From: a virus
DNA: 63,994 nt
Reading direction: 5' to 3' (one strand)
Virus record (IMG/VR): IMGVR_UViG_3300036670_000273
Span: 1 to 63,994 of that record
Shown here: one piece after another, positions 1 through 7,426 of the stretch
Layout: the number at the start of each line of letters is the position of its first letter
Numbering within the stretch: the first letter of the stretch is position 1
Made by a program: the position numbers and the translations under genes
The notes under the pieces: generated by a model
The model's database searches: none
What the model saw: the letters and a program-made list of their open reading frames with translations, nothing else
What the model was told of the DNA's origin: nothing

Positions 1-423
1 ATCTTCAATTTCTTTAGCAGCATCTTCTTCAAGTTTCTTGGCAGCCTCATCACTAATACCATCTAGCTTTAGTTTTTTAGGCTCTCCTTTTTTATTGATT
101 GCATCTTCAATTTCTTTAGCAGCATCTTCTTCAAGTTTCTTGGCTATAGCTTCTTTAATTGTTAACTTCATACTTTTTGTAGATCCTTTTGCATTAAGTT
201 CATCTTCTATTTCTTTAGCTCTATCTTCGCTAATGTCTTGTTTCATTGTAACTTCTTTGACTAAAGCTTCTAATTTAATTAAAAGATTTTTTTCTTTTTT
301 AAGTTCATGAATGTTGTTAAATCCCATTCCTTTTATTAATTCAAGTAAAGCGTTAGAGTCTATTGATTCTAATATAGATTTAGGTTGGTTTATTTCAGTT
401 GAAAACTTTTTGATAGGGTTCAT
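1..423 (-). CDS. Repeat-containing acidic/lysine-rich protein, 3' end cut off by window
   Basis: The first 141 codons of a minus-strand gene are visible, starting at ATG 423-421 and running off the window edge without a stop. The translation begins MNPIKKFSTEINQPK and is rich in Lys, Glu and Ala, suggesting long helices. The distal part contains a 34-residue (102-bp) tandem repeat with the core AKKLEEDAAKEIEDA: bases 1-46 and 103-148 are nearly identical. An upstream A/T-rich leader with a late-promoter-like core lies at 446-454. Function is not recognised; a charged helical repeat protein near virion genes could be a scaffold or an internal head component. It is the next gene downstream of the UvsW C-half. 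Confidence 0.7.
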   Translation of the reverse strand, partial: MNPIKKFSTEINQPKSILESIDSNALLELIKGMGFNNIHELKKEKNLLIKLEALVKEVTMKQDISEDRAKEIEDELNAKGSTKSMKLTIKEAIAKKLEEDAAKEIEDAINKKGEPKKLKLDGISDEAAKKLEEDAAKEIED

Positions 424-445
424 TATATGTTTGTTTTTTTAGTAA

Positions 446-454
446 TTTATATAT
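446..454 (-). promoter_or_regulatory. Late-promoter-like core TATATAAAT
   Basis: On the minus strand the sequence reads TATATAAAT about 23 nt upstream of the ATG at 423. It matches the core seen before other virion or lysis genes in this window and resembles the T4 late consensus TATAAATA. Confidence 0.45.
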
Positions 455-485
455 ATATCAATGTTTATTTAAAAGATAATTTAGT

Positions 486-1421
486 TTAGATTTTTATATC
501 TTGTACATCAAATGGAAAGTTTTCTTCTTTATAAATTTTACGACGTTCTACACCATGTCGGTATACATAGTTTACCCAATCATGATCTTCAGACTTAATC
601 CTAAAATCATCAATAAAATCGTAAATTTTAACAACGTCCTTATTTGAATGTAATCGTAAGCCTCTACCAATAGATTGTCTTATAATAACCTCGGACTTAA
701 AAGATTCTGTAAAAAACACGTTATGTATATTTTTAATAGATATACCGGTAGAAAACGTACCAAATGATGCTACAATAATAACATCATCATTTTTTTCCAT
801 TCTAGATTTAAACTCTTCTCTAATATCAGCATTTATGGAACCATCTACGTAATACACTTTTTTATTAGTAATTTCTCTAAGCTTTTGATAAAGTTTTTCG
901 CCATACGCTATTTTATGAAATAATACCAATGAGTTAGCTGTTGATTTTTTAATTACATTACAAACAAAATTTAATCTAACTTCATTTTCATTAATGAAAT
1001 TCTGTTCTAATGCAAATAGTTTTTGGCGATCTTGTGGGTTTTTAGAAAGATGTGAAAATGCTTCTTTTTGTGCAGTTGTTGCATAATCAATATGAATTTG
1101 TAAAACTTTACACTTTGCAATGTGACCTTCATCTTGTAAATAGTTTGCTTTAATTTGAGTAACTAAAGGACCCATTGCTGACATAAGACTAAGTCTATTA
1201 ACAGTTCCTTTTTTTGGTATGGTACCACTTAAGCCAAATCGGTAGTCACAGTGCCAGCATTTATCCATAATACTCTGAATTGATGCTGCTTTAGCTTGAT
1301 GACAATTACTTACATTTTGATTGTTTGCAATATAATTATGATTTAAACCGCTTTCTGATTTAATTCTTAAATTATATACATCACCCGTATAATCTATTTT
1401 TCTTATTGATTTAATTTTCAT
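486..1421 (-). CDS. uvsW: UvsW helicase C-half, preceded by intein C-fragment (split intein, trans-splicing)
   Basis: 311 aa. Residues 1-39 are an intein C-terminal fragment: block F-like YTGDVYNLRI and HNYIANN, then block G ending NVSN just before Cys40. From Cys40 the protein reads CHQAKA, which continues a helicase motif II (DECH) whose DE lies at the end of the N-half gene at 5758-6759. The remaining 272 aa hold helicase motif III (LSGTIP), a motif V-like stretch (SFGTFSTGISIKN) and motif VI (QSIGRGLRLH) of a superfamily 2 ATPase, as in T4 UvsW. UvsW unwinds branched DNA and converts R-loop-initiated to recombination-dependent replication. The joined exteins total 500 aa, close to T4 UvsW. 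The penultimate intein residue is Ser, not the usual His. The split arrangement is seen directly; protein splicing is inferred. Confidence 0.93.
   Translation of the reverse strand: MKIKSIRKIDYTGDVYNLRIKSESGLNHNYIANNQNVSNCHQAKAASIQSIMDKCWHCDYRFGLSGTIPKKGTVNRLSLMSAMGPLVTQIKANYLQDEGHIAKCKVLQIHIDYATTAQKEAFSHLSKNPQDRQKLFALEQNFINENEVRLNFVCNVIKKSTANSLVLFHKIAYGEKLYQKLREITNKKVYYVDGSINADIREEFKSRMEKNDDVIIVASFGTFSTGISIKNIHNVFFTESFKSEVIIRQSIGRGLRLHSNKDVVKIYDFIDDFRIKSEDHDWVNYVYRHGVERRKIYKEENFPFDVQDIKI
1305..1421 (-). other. Intein C-fragment (IntC, 39 aa) coding segment
   Basis: This segment encodes the N-terminal 39 residues of the UvsW C-half. It ends in Asn immediately before the extein Cys (TGT at 1304-1302), as expected for Asn cyclisation with a Cys +1 nucleophile. 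Its length fits the C-part of naturally split inteins (about 35-40 aa). It pairs with the N-fragment at 5761-6075. Confidence 0.9.
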
Positions 1422-1442
1422 ATAACGTGTTAAGTTGATTAA

Positions 1443-2114
1443 TTAAACTTTGCTAACACTAACATTAACTTTAACACCCGATGTTAGTGTAGTATCAGTA
1501 GCTTGTTCATTTACATTTACGGTTACCTTTTTAGATAATTTTATTTTAAATGTATCGGACCATGGTATAAATAAATTACCATCAGCAACTACTTCAAGTT
1601 TAATAATACCAATATCACCTTCCTTTAAAATTCCTAATTTTTTTATAGGAACAATACATTTACCATTAGCAATAATCCCTGGAAAAACAAGAGACCATTC
1701 TGTTGTTTCAATTATAATTCTTGTATAAGATTCTGCAATATTAGCTCCTTCTATTGATATATCACAAGAAAATTCCTCGTTAATATCTTTATATAGTTTG
1801 TAATGCTTATCATCTTCAGCTAATATAGGAGGTGTAACTGGTAAAAGTGTTTCCTGTACTAATTCAGCTTCTTTTTCAATTATTTTAATCAGTTCAACTA
1901 CTTCGGCCTCAATTGGCAGTATATCTTCAACTAAAATTGGTTCAGCTGCTTCAGCTTCAATTGGCAGTATGTCTTCAACTAAAATTGGTTCAACTGATTC
2001 AGCTTCTTGTATAACTGGAATTATCTGAGACTTATTATCAGTTGTAGAATTAATACTATGTTTAGTATTCTTTTCCATGAAGTCTTTAAAACTAAAAACA
2101 TCAATGTTTTTCAT
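1443..2114 (-). CDS. Putative capsid-targeted internal protein with 16-aa tandem repeats
   Basis: 223 aa. The N-terminus MKNIDVFSFKDFMEKN resembles the capsid-targeting peptide shared by several proteins here, and an I-x-E site (VIQE) follows near residue 36. Residues about 40-75 contain a 16-residue repeat (EPILVEDILPIEAE), encoded by a 48-bp DNA repeat near 1909-2005. The C-terminal 110 residues look beta-rich and end in a basic strand region. It lies between the two UvsW halves, 21 bp upstream of the C-half. No enzymatic motif is visible. I infer a virion-internal protein. Confidence 0.7.
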   Translation of the reverse strand: MKNIDVFSFKDFMEKNTKHSINSTTDNKSQIIPVIQEAESVEPILVEDILPIEAEAAEPILVEDILPIEAEVVELIKIIEKEAELVQETLLPVTPPILAEDDKHYKLYKDINEEFSCDISIEGANIAESYTRIIIETTEWSLVFPGIIANGKCIVPIKKLGILKEGDIGIIKLEVVADGNLFIPWSDTFKIKLSKKVTVNVNEQATDTTLTSGVKVNVSVSKV

Positions 2115-2167
2115 AAATTTTACTATTTTTTATTACTTACTATATTATATATTGAAAATTAATATTG

Positions 2168-2515
2168 TTAGTTTTTATTTTTTAAAACCTTAACGTTAAT
2201 CGTTATACGTTCTCTAATACTATGCTCAATAAATAATGAAAAATCAGATCCAATTACTTTAATATTTTCATCAATTTCACGTGATTCATTATATACAAAA
2301 CCTTTATATTTACAATAAAGTTTAATGATCCGTTTTGTTTTTTCATCACCGAGATCTTTTTTAAGTCTTTCTTTAGGATGCCCATAAACAGAATGGCCAC
2401 CTGCTCTTTTTATTATAAAATCAACTTCAATTAAAATAGATACATCTGACCAAATGTCATTAGTAGTTTTCCAAAAACTAACTTCATTCCATTTAAGATA
2501 TTTTTTTTGTGACAT
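2168..2515 (-). CDS. Hypothetical protein, 115 aa
   Basis: Starts MSQKKYLKWNEVSFWKTTND. It is a basic protein with a beta-rich composition and ends VKVLKNKN. No family is recognised. It sits between a hairpin terminator that closes the adhesin gene upstream and the putative capsid-targeted protein downstream, and is one of six genes lying between the UvsW halves. Confidence 0.7.
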   Translation of the reverse strand: MSQKKYLKWNEVSFWKTTNDIWSDVSILIEVDFIIKRAGGHSVYGHPKERLKKDLGDEKTKRIIKLYCKYKGFVYNESREIDENIKVIGSDFSLFIEHSIRERITINVKVLKNKN

Positions 2516-2549
2516 ACCTATATTTTAATTACTAAGTCATATTTAATTA

Positions 2550-2583
2550 AATAAGCTTACCTATTTAAATAGATAAGCTTATT
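2550..2583 (-). terminator. Long hairpin downstream of the adhesin gene
   Basis: A near-perfect palindrome has 16-nt arms (AATAAGCTTACCTATT and its complement) with one G-T-type mismatch and a very short loop, directly after the stop at 2597. It is the only strong stem in this intergenic gap and probably ends transcription of the tail-fibre module. Confidence 0.6.
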
Positions 2584-2596
2584 TATTATTATTATT

Positions 2597-4678
2597 TTAA
2601 ACCATACTTATATATCCAATACCTGAACCTGTGATTGCACTAATAGCCGTAGTATTAAATTCTAGGTTGCTATAAGCACCAATGTGGGTTCTACCAATCT
2701 GATCGCCAATTGCTGCCGTACCTACCATGCTCAACTGAACACCTTCTGGTGAACGGAATCTAATTGGTGTTTCAACTGCTCCAATACCCTGTTGTCTGTA
2801 AGTTACCATAAGTATTTTCGCTGGTACACCGCTTCCAAATGAAACCCAGTTATTAGCTGTTGGAGTTGTTGATGATAATAATAATGTTTGAAGTGATTTC
2901 AAGTAAGTAACCGCTGATGCAGAACCTGCTAATGCTGCAACTGCTACTGTAGATGTAAATATAGCTGCTTTGGCTATTGAACTACCAAACAGAGATCCTA
3001 GTAAAGTATTGTTAGAAACATAGCTTGCCATTGCTGGTGCTGAATTTACTATTAATCCAATTGCTACTGCGTTTCCTATTGCTATCTCAAAATTAGAATT
3101 ATCTCCAAGTGCTGTAAGTGCTGCTGGATTAGCAACGAATCCTGTCATAATAAGACTATTTCCAACTACTATACTAAAGTTTGCACTTGTAGCTAAGGCA
3201 AGCATCGCGTCTGCGTTAGTTGCTAATACTTCTGATGCTCCTGCGTTTTCATTTACTAGTGTTAAAGCTGATGCTTTAGCTATGATTTGAGTAAAGGTTG
3301 ACATTATTAAAGTTATTCCTGCAAGATTATAAGTTATTGCAAAAGCATTATCTTCGTAGTAGGGGCTATCTTTAAATTCACCCCATCTTGTAACATTTGC
3401 ATTAATAGAGGTTATTGAAACGGTATTATTGGATACCGCTGTCATTGCTGTTTCAGAGTTAAAAATAATATCTCTTATTCCTACTGTAGAGGTCTCTCCA
3501 ACTAAAATTCCAACAGATATTGAATTAGCTGATAATTTAGCCATTCCTACGGTGTCGTTAATGGCAAGCGTTAAATTAGCGTGAGTAGATAACGCTGTTA
3601 TACCTGCTGAATTACCAGCAAGCGCAGTCATTATTACTGAATCACCTTTTACAAGTGAAAAATTTGTGCTTGTAGCTATGTTAACCATTGCCGTATTATT
3701 GCTAGCCAATGCAGCCATAATAACTGTATTACTTGTTACGATAGAAAGATTAGCGCTTGCACCCAATGTTAGCATTGCATCACTACTTGAAGCTAATGCT
3801 TCGGATGCGCCTTCATTTGCGTTAACTGCTCCTATTGCAACAGCGTCATTTATAATATCGTCAATTGTTGCAAAAGATAAAGGGTCAACTCCTGCTAGGT
3901 TTGCTATTGTATTTTTTAAATTTGCCACAAAGAAATCACTACCTTTATAGGAAGCTCTTGCAACACTATTAGCATATATGGTATCTACCGCTATCTTACT
4001 ATTGGAAATAGCAGCTACAGCCAATGCCTTTGTAGAGAGTTCTAACATAGCTATTGTGCTATTAGCAATAGCTGTCATACTTCTTTGAGAAAACGTGATA
4101 TAGCTTAAAGCAGTTGCATTTGTAGCTACAAGCTCCATACCTATACTATTGACTGATGTTCTTAAAACTAAATCATCATCTTCTATGATAGCTCTAATTG
4201 CATTAGTACTAGCTATGATTTGTGCCATTGCTACAGGGTCTGCAAACACATAGTTTCTGTCAGGATATACTACTAAGTCTAGCCCAGCAAAAACCGCAGC
4301 AGCATAACCAAGATTATCTATAGCATAGGGACTTTGCAAGTATACGTCCCACGCTACTTGATTATTTATGATTGTAGTTAAAGTTGATAGGCTAAGCGAC
4401 ACATTAAGCATTGCTAAAGGACTTGCAGCCATTGCTTGTGCTGCTGTTGAATTATTTATACTAGCTGCTCCAAAAACTGAAGCCGTTGCAATTGAGCTAC
4501 CAATAATAGCAGACACTGCTAATTGGTTTGCTGCTAAACTTCGTGTTTCACTTCTCATTGAAAGTGTTTCTTCAAAACCTGCTTTTACACCTGGGTCGGC
4601 TAGTTTTGTTTCAAATTCTGGTCCAAGTACTGTTCCTGATTTTACCGCAGTTAGCAGTCTTCTTGTTGATAATTGCAT
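2597..4678 (-). CDS. Large repetitive tail fibre/adhesin-like protein
   Basis: 693 aa, very rich in Ala, Ser, Asn, Thr and Val, and almost free of Cys and Trp. Most of it is a degenerate 29-residue repeat: for example NNTAMVNIATSTNFSLVKGD followed by SVIMTALAG, with neighbouring copies of exactly the same length. This pattern suggests a regular solenoid or fibre. The C-terminal 95 residues are non-repetitive (from about NNWVSFGSG) and end GSGIGYISMV, as for a small distal head domain. The first 45 residues form a separate N-terminal unit. It follows three short fibre-associated genes in the same direction. Known receptor-binding families were not recognised; the virion adhesin role is inferred from repeats and context. 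Confidence 0.7.
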   Translation of the reverse strand: MQLSTRRLLTAVKSGTVLGPEFETKLADPGVKAGFEETLSMRSETRSLAANQLAVSAIIGSSIATASVFGAASINNSTAAQAMAASPLAMLNVSLSLSTLTTIINNQVAWDVYLQSPYAIDNLGYAAAVFAGLDLVVYPDRNYVFADPVAMAQIIASTNAIRAIIEDDDLVLRTSVNSIGMELVATNATALSYITFSQRSMTAIANSTIAMLELSTKALAVAAISNSKIAVDTIYANSVARASYKGSDFFVANLKNTIANLAGVDPLSFATIDDIINDAVAIGAVNANEGASEALASSSDAMLTLGASANLSIVTSNTVIMAALASNNTAMVNIATSTNFSLVKGDSVIMTALAGNSAGITALSTHANLTLAINDTVGMAKLSANSISVGILVGETSTVGIRDIIFNSETAMTAVSNNTVSITSINANVTRWGEFKDSPYYEDNAFAITYNLAGITLIMSTFTQIIAKASALTLVNENAGASEVLATNADAMLALATSANFSIVVGNSLIMTGFVANPAALTALGDNSNFEIAIGNAVAIGLIVNSAPAMASYVSNNTLLGSLFGSSIAKAAIFTSTVAVAALAGSASAVTYLKSLQTLLLSSTTPTANNWVSFGSGVPAKILMVTYRQQGIGAVETPIRFRSPEGVQLSMVGTAAIGDQIGRTHIGAYSNLEFNTTAISAITGSGIGYISMV

Positions 4679-4702
4679 AAATTTTATTTTAATTTGATTT
4701 TT

Positions 4703-5311
4703 CTACTTTGTTACAAAAAAAGGTGTTAATCTACTTGTTTCATCTTCATCAAGTTCATCTCTAAAATTTCTATCGTCGGTTGCCCATGCAGATTGTAAAT
4801 CAGGAGCTGCTACATTTAAAAGCCACTGTCCGAATGGAATTGATGTTACTGGGTCTACTGCGGTAAAGCAGGTTTCGTCATCATCAGGTTCTAAGGTTGA
4901 TTGTACAAATATTAAAAGCCCAATACCTTCTATAACTACTGAATCATCAACTGATGCTAAGGGTAAAGTAGGTGTTCTTAAATTTCCCCTATTTTCATAT
5001 GTTAAAGTTTCAAGCTCTGTTTTGCTTCTCTCTATTACTAAAGGAGTGCCACCAACAATAGATTGACCATTTATAGTAACTAAATCATCTATATTTGCTT
5101 TTAAATTTAGCGCAGTAACGGCGGCGTCGCTTAAAGGTTTATCAAAATCTGATGTATTATCTACATTATCAAGTTCATTAGCAACTCTATCTATAGTATC
5201 AGCAAACTGATCAACCGCATCTGCTACAATTAGTTGTTGAGCTATAACTGCGGTTGATAACGCTGTTGTTGCTGTTGTTAATGCTGCTATTAATTCTTCA
5301 GTTGTTGCCAT
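4703..5311 (-). CDS. Tail fibre-associated protein with fibre-type repeat
   Basis: 202 aa. The N-terminal 60 residues are a helical, Ala/Thr-rich segment. Then follows SDAAVTALNLKANIDDL, a motif typical of phage tail-fibre stalk repeats, and a C-terminal beta domain ending with a short acidic segment (DELDEDE). Its stop lies 24 bp upstream of the large adhesin start. Probably a virion fibre or collar component; the specific role is unknown. Confidence 0.65.
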   Translation of the reverse strand: MATTEELIAALTTATTALSTAVIAQQLIVADAVDQFADTIDRVANELDNVDNTSDFDKPLSDAAVTALNLKANIDDLVTINGQSIVGGTPLVIERSKTELETLTYENRGNLRTPTLPLASVDDSVVIEGIGLLIFVQSTLEPDDDETCFTAVDPVTSIPFGQWLLNVAAPDLQSAWATDDRNFRDELDEDETSRLTPFFVTK

Positions 5312-5312
5312 G

Positions 5313-5516
5313 TTATCTATTTAATAGTGTAATTAATAAAGCTTGTGTGTTAATTAAATTTGTACTTACAACAAATAATGGTTCAATTGCTTTATTTTCT
5401 GATTCTACTACAGAATCAGAAATAAGTTGTGAAACTCCATCTCGGAGAGATACACATGTATCTAATAGTGATGTTGTTTGTGTAGTTAGGTCAGATATTA
5501 CAGCTTCAATTGTCAT
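5313..5516 (-). CDS. Small helical fibre-module protein
   Basis: 67 aa from ATG 5516 (MTIEAVISDLTTQTTSLLD). I chose this start because it overlaps the upstream gene's stop by 11 nt; the longer reading frame would need a TTG start. The protein is a hydrophobic-heptad helix, likely a trimerising coiled coil. It has no recognised family. Genes on both sides look fibre-related. Confidence 0.55.
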   Translation of the reverse strand: MTIEAVISDLTTQTTSLLDTCVSLRDGVSQLISDSVVESENKAIEPLFVVSTNLINTQALLITLLNR

Positions 5517-5715
5517 ATGATTTAAAAATAAATTTTGCAAATACGTTTTGCGTTTGAATTAAATTAGTTGCTAATCTAATTTGCGAAATAACAGAATAAC
5601 CAATATCAAGTGTTTCACCTAATCCATTAAAGAACATGCCGCTTTCATCAGTTTGTACTAATCTTTGGAATGTAGCAGATATCTCTTCTTCTGTTAAATC
5701 TAAAGGGTTACTCAT
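5506..5715 (-). CDS. Small fibre-module protein, 69 aa
   Basis: Starts MSNPLDLTEEEISATFQRLV and has helical character throughout. It is the first gene of a four-gene fibre-like module that runs 5715 to 2597, and it follows the stop codon of the UvsW N-half. A late-promoter-like core lies 20 nt upstream. Function not recognised. Confidence 0.6.
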   Translation of the reverse strand: MSNPLDLTEEEISATFQRLVQTDESGMFFNGLGETLDIGYSVISQIRLATNLIQTQNVFAKFIFKSYDN

Positions 5716-5734
5716 TTGTTTATTAATTATATTA

Positions 5735-5743
5735 GTTTATATA
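5735..5743 (-). promoter_or_regulatory. Late-promoter-like core TATATAAAC
   Basis: The minus strand reads TATATAAAC about 20 nt upstream of the start at 5715. It would let the fibre module between the UvsW halves be transcribed late, independently of uvsW. Confidence 0.45.
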
Positions 5744-5757
5744 TCTCTATTTATTTT

Positions 5758-6759
5758 TTAACAATTATTAATGACTTGATAATCAGAAAAACTTAATATT
5801 TCATCATCCGTTGTTAATTCATCAACTCTTTTATAAATACCTGTAATTAATTTAACTTTATGATTTCCTGTAATTTTAATAATAGAAAGATCAGCCATTT
5901 CTAATTCAAACATTTGATTACCATGTGATAAATTCTTATGAACATAATCAACTTGATTATGTTCAACTTCTAAAGTTTTATCATTAATAGTTTTAACCCA
6001 ATCACCTTCTTTAATTTTTGAAATTAGTTTAGTACTACCATCAGTTAACATAATTTGTGTATCAGGATGTAAACATTCATCTACAAATACTGCATCAAAT
6101 TGACTAAAATATTCTTCATCATATTTAACAAGAGATTGATATGTGCCAATGACAATATTTGAGCTAGGTCTAAGTTTAACGCCAGCATAAATTTGTTGAA
6201 TTTTTATAGGTACTCTACTTTTATTATACTGCTCAAAATCGCCAGATGCCTGAACAACAAGACTGACATTCGGAACAATCATAAGTATTTTTTTCTTACT
6301 TAATTGTTCAAGCATATAAGCAACAACAATAAATGAAATTAATGTTTTACCAGCTGATGTTGCTAATTCTGCTAAGCATCTCCTGTATCTTAATATTTTA
6401 AAAGCAGCATCTACTTGATAATCTCTTGGTTTTATATCAGCCTTTTCAAAAAAATCAATAACCCAAGAATTAAAGTTGTCAATATTTAATTCAGAATCAA
6501 AAATATCTGTAATTTTGTTTAAAGTAAATTTTAAATCGTATTCTTTACAAATATCAATAACTTCTTTCCAAAGCCCTGCTGGTATTTTATTACCCTTAAT
6601 AAAAGTAATATTTCCATCCCATATTTTCTTTTTCACAAGAGGATGAAACCGCCACCCTTCTATTTTCTTAGTAAGGCTAGATTTTAACTGCTCATATTCT
6701 AATTCAGTACATGAATCAATAACTAAAAATTTTTTATTGTCTGTAAGTGATAATTCCAT
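5758..6759 (-). CDS. uvsW: UvsW helicase N-half fused to intein N-fragment (split intein)
   Basis: 333 aa. Residues 1-100 match the DNA-recognition N-domain of T4 UvsW (GWRFHPLVKKKIWDGNI near 35-51). A Q-motif-like PRDYQVDA lies at 111-118, Walker A TSAGKT at 134-139, and IGTYQSL before motif II. The helicase sequence stops at VFVDE (residue 228). Cys229 starts a 105-aa intein N-fragment with block A (CLHPDTQI) and block B (ITGNHKV), with no endonuclease domain, then a stop. The missing helicase half is at 486-1421 and resumes with CH, rebuilding DECH. The start overlaps the uvsY stop by one base (TAATG), so uvsY and the N-half are co-transcribed. The half alone lacks motifs III-VI and should be inactive without splicing. 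Confidence 0.94.
   Translation of the reverse strand: MELSLTDNKKFLVIDSCTELEYEQLKSSLTKKIEGWRFHPLVKKKIWDGNITFIKGNKIPAGLWKEVIDICKEYDLKFTLNKITDIFDSELNIDNFNSWVIDFFEKADIKPRDYQVDAAFKILRYRRCLAELATSAGKTLISFIVVAYMLEQLSKKKILMIVPNVSLVVQASGDFEQYNKSRVPIKIQQIYAGVKLRPSSNIVIGTYQSLVKYDEEYFSQFDAVFVDECLHPDTQIMLTDGSTKLISKIKEGDWVKTINDKTLEVEHNQVDYVHKNLSHGNQMFELEMADLSIIKITGNHKVKLITGIYKRVDELTTDDEILSFSDYQVINNC
5761..6075 (-). other. Intein N-fragment (IntN, 105 aa) coding segment
   Basis: It begins with TGT (6075-6073, Cys1) directly after the codons for the extein VDE and ends at the stop codon. Block A and block B (T-x-x-H) signatures are present. With the 39-aa IntC this gives a 144-aa mini-intein, a normal size for split inteins. 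Confidence 0.92.
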
Positions 6760-7208
6760 TATATTTGTTCATCATCGAGTCTAATGCGATTTCTTATAGC
6801 GAAAGCTAAATTGTCAAGGGTTTTAATACAATCATAATAATAATCAACATGAGATTGTAATAAATCCATTTGTGTTCTTAATGAGGATAAATCTGCCTTT
6901 ATAAATTGATGTTTTTCGCCGCTCGTTAGTTTAACATCATAATTTAAAGTATACTCTCTATATTGTGATCTATAGTATCTATCCCAAGTACCATTTCTTT
7001 TATATATCATTGTTTTAAAATCAGTAACTTTATCTAAAAGAATTTGTCTATACGATAACATATTAACTTGGCAATCAGATAATTCATTCATATTTTTAAT
7101 TTTATGAACAAGTGTATTGATTTTATCTTTCCACTCTACTCTATCTTTTGATAATCTAGGCTCTAGTTCATCATTAGCAGCTCTTGTTTGTTCATCATCA
7201 AATGCCAT
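6759..7208 (-). CDS. uvsY: UvsY-like recombination mediator
   Basis: 149 aa and mostly helical. T4 UvsY (137 aa) loads the UvsX recombinase onto gp32-coated ssDNA. The candidate shares size, an all-helical composition and a C-terminal segment (DNLAFAIRNRIR) resembling the UvsY end, and it sits next to uvsW as in T4-type phages. The middle has a basic, Tyr-rich stretch (WDRYYRSQYREY) suited to nucleic-acid contact. Start and stop both overlap neighbours (TAATG), so translation is probably coupled. The assignment rests on weak similarity plus synteny. Confidence 0.65.
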   Translation of the reverse strand: MAFDDEQTRAANDELEPRLSKDRVEWKDKINTLVHKIKNMNELSDCQVNMLSYRQILLDKVTDFKTMIYKRNGTWDRYYRSQYREYTLNYDVKLTSGEKHQFIKADLSSLRTQMDLLQSHVDYYYDCIKTLDNLAFAIRNRIRLDDEQI

Positions 7209-7426
7209 TAGAAAATACCTTTATTTTTGTTTGTATTCATTATCTTTAGTTTAGGTTGAAATTTTTTTTTAAATTCATTTACTTTAATTTCAGTACGTTC
7301 ATAGTTGTAAGAAAATGTTGAAAACGTGGAAAAAAGTCTTATGTTTTTTTTACTATTAGCAAAATCTTCAAAAAAGTCATCTAATTGCTCATTTACAAAA
7401 GAGCTAAATGTTTTTAAATTGTTCAT
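7208..7426 (-). CDS. Small capsid-targeted protein candidate, 72 aa
   Basis: The N-terminus MNNLKTFSSFVNEQLDDF fits the capsid-targeting pattern seen in several proteins of this window, with V-N-E as a possible prohead protease site. The remainder is short, basic and Phe-rich (FSTFSTFSYNYER). It lies between primase and uvsY with overlapping stop and start codons. Function after cleavage is unknown. Confidence 0.6.
   Translation of the reverse strand: MNNLKTFSSFVNEQLDDFFEDFANSKKNIRLFSTFSTFSYNYERTEIKVNEFKKKFQPKLKIMNTNKNKGIF

Noticed and set aside
38-310. 90-codon plus-strand frame at the window start
   Set aside because: Ser/Phe/Leu-rich translation produced by the antisense of the Lys/Glu-repeat gene; the minus-strand frame is continuous and better.
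5758-6759. Reading the UvsW N-half as a simple truncated pseudogene
   Set aside because: The extension after VDE is a well-formed intein N-fragment and its exact complement precedes the C-half, so decay is a poorer explanation.
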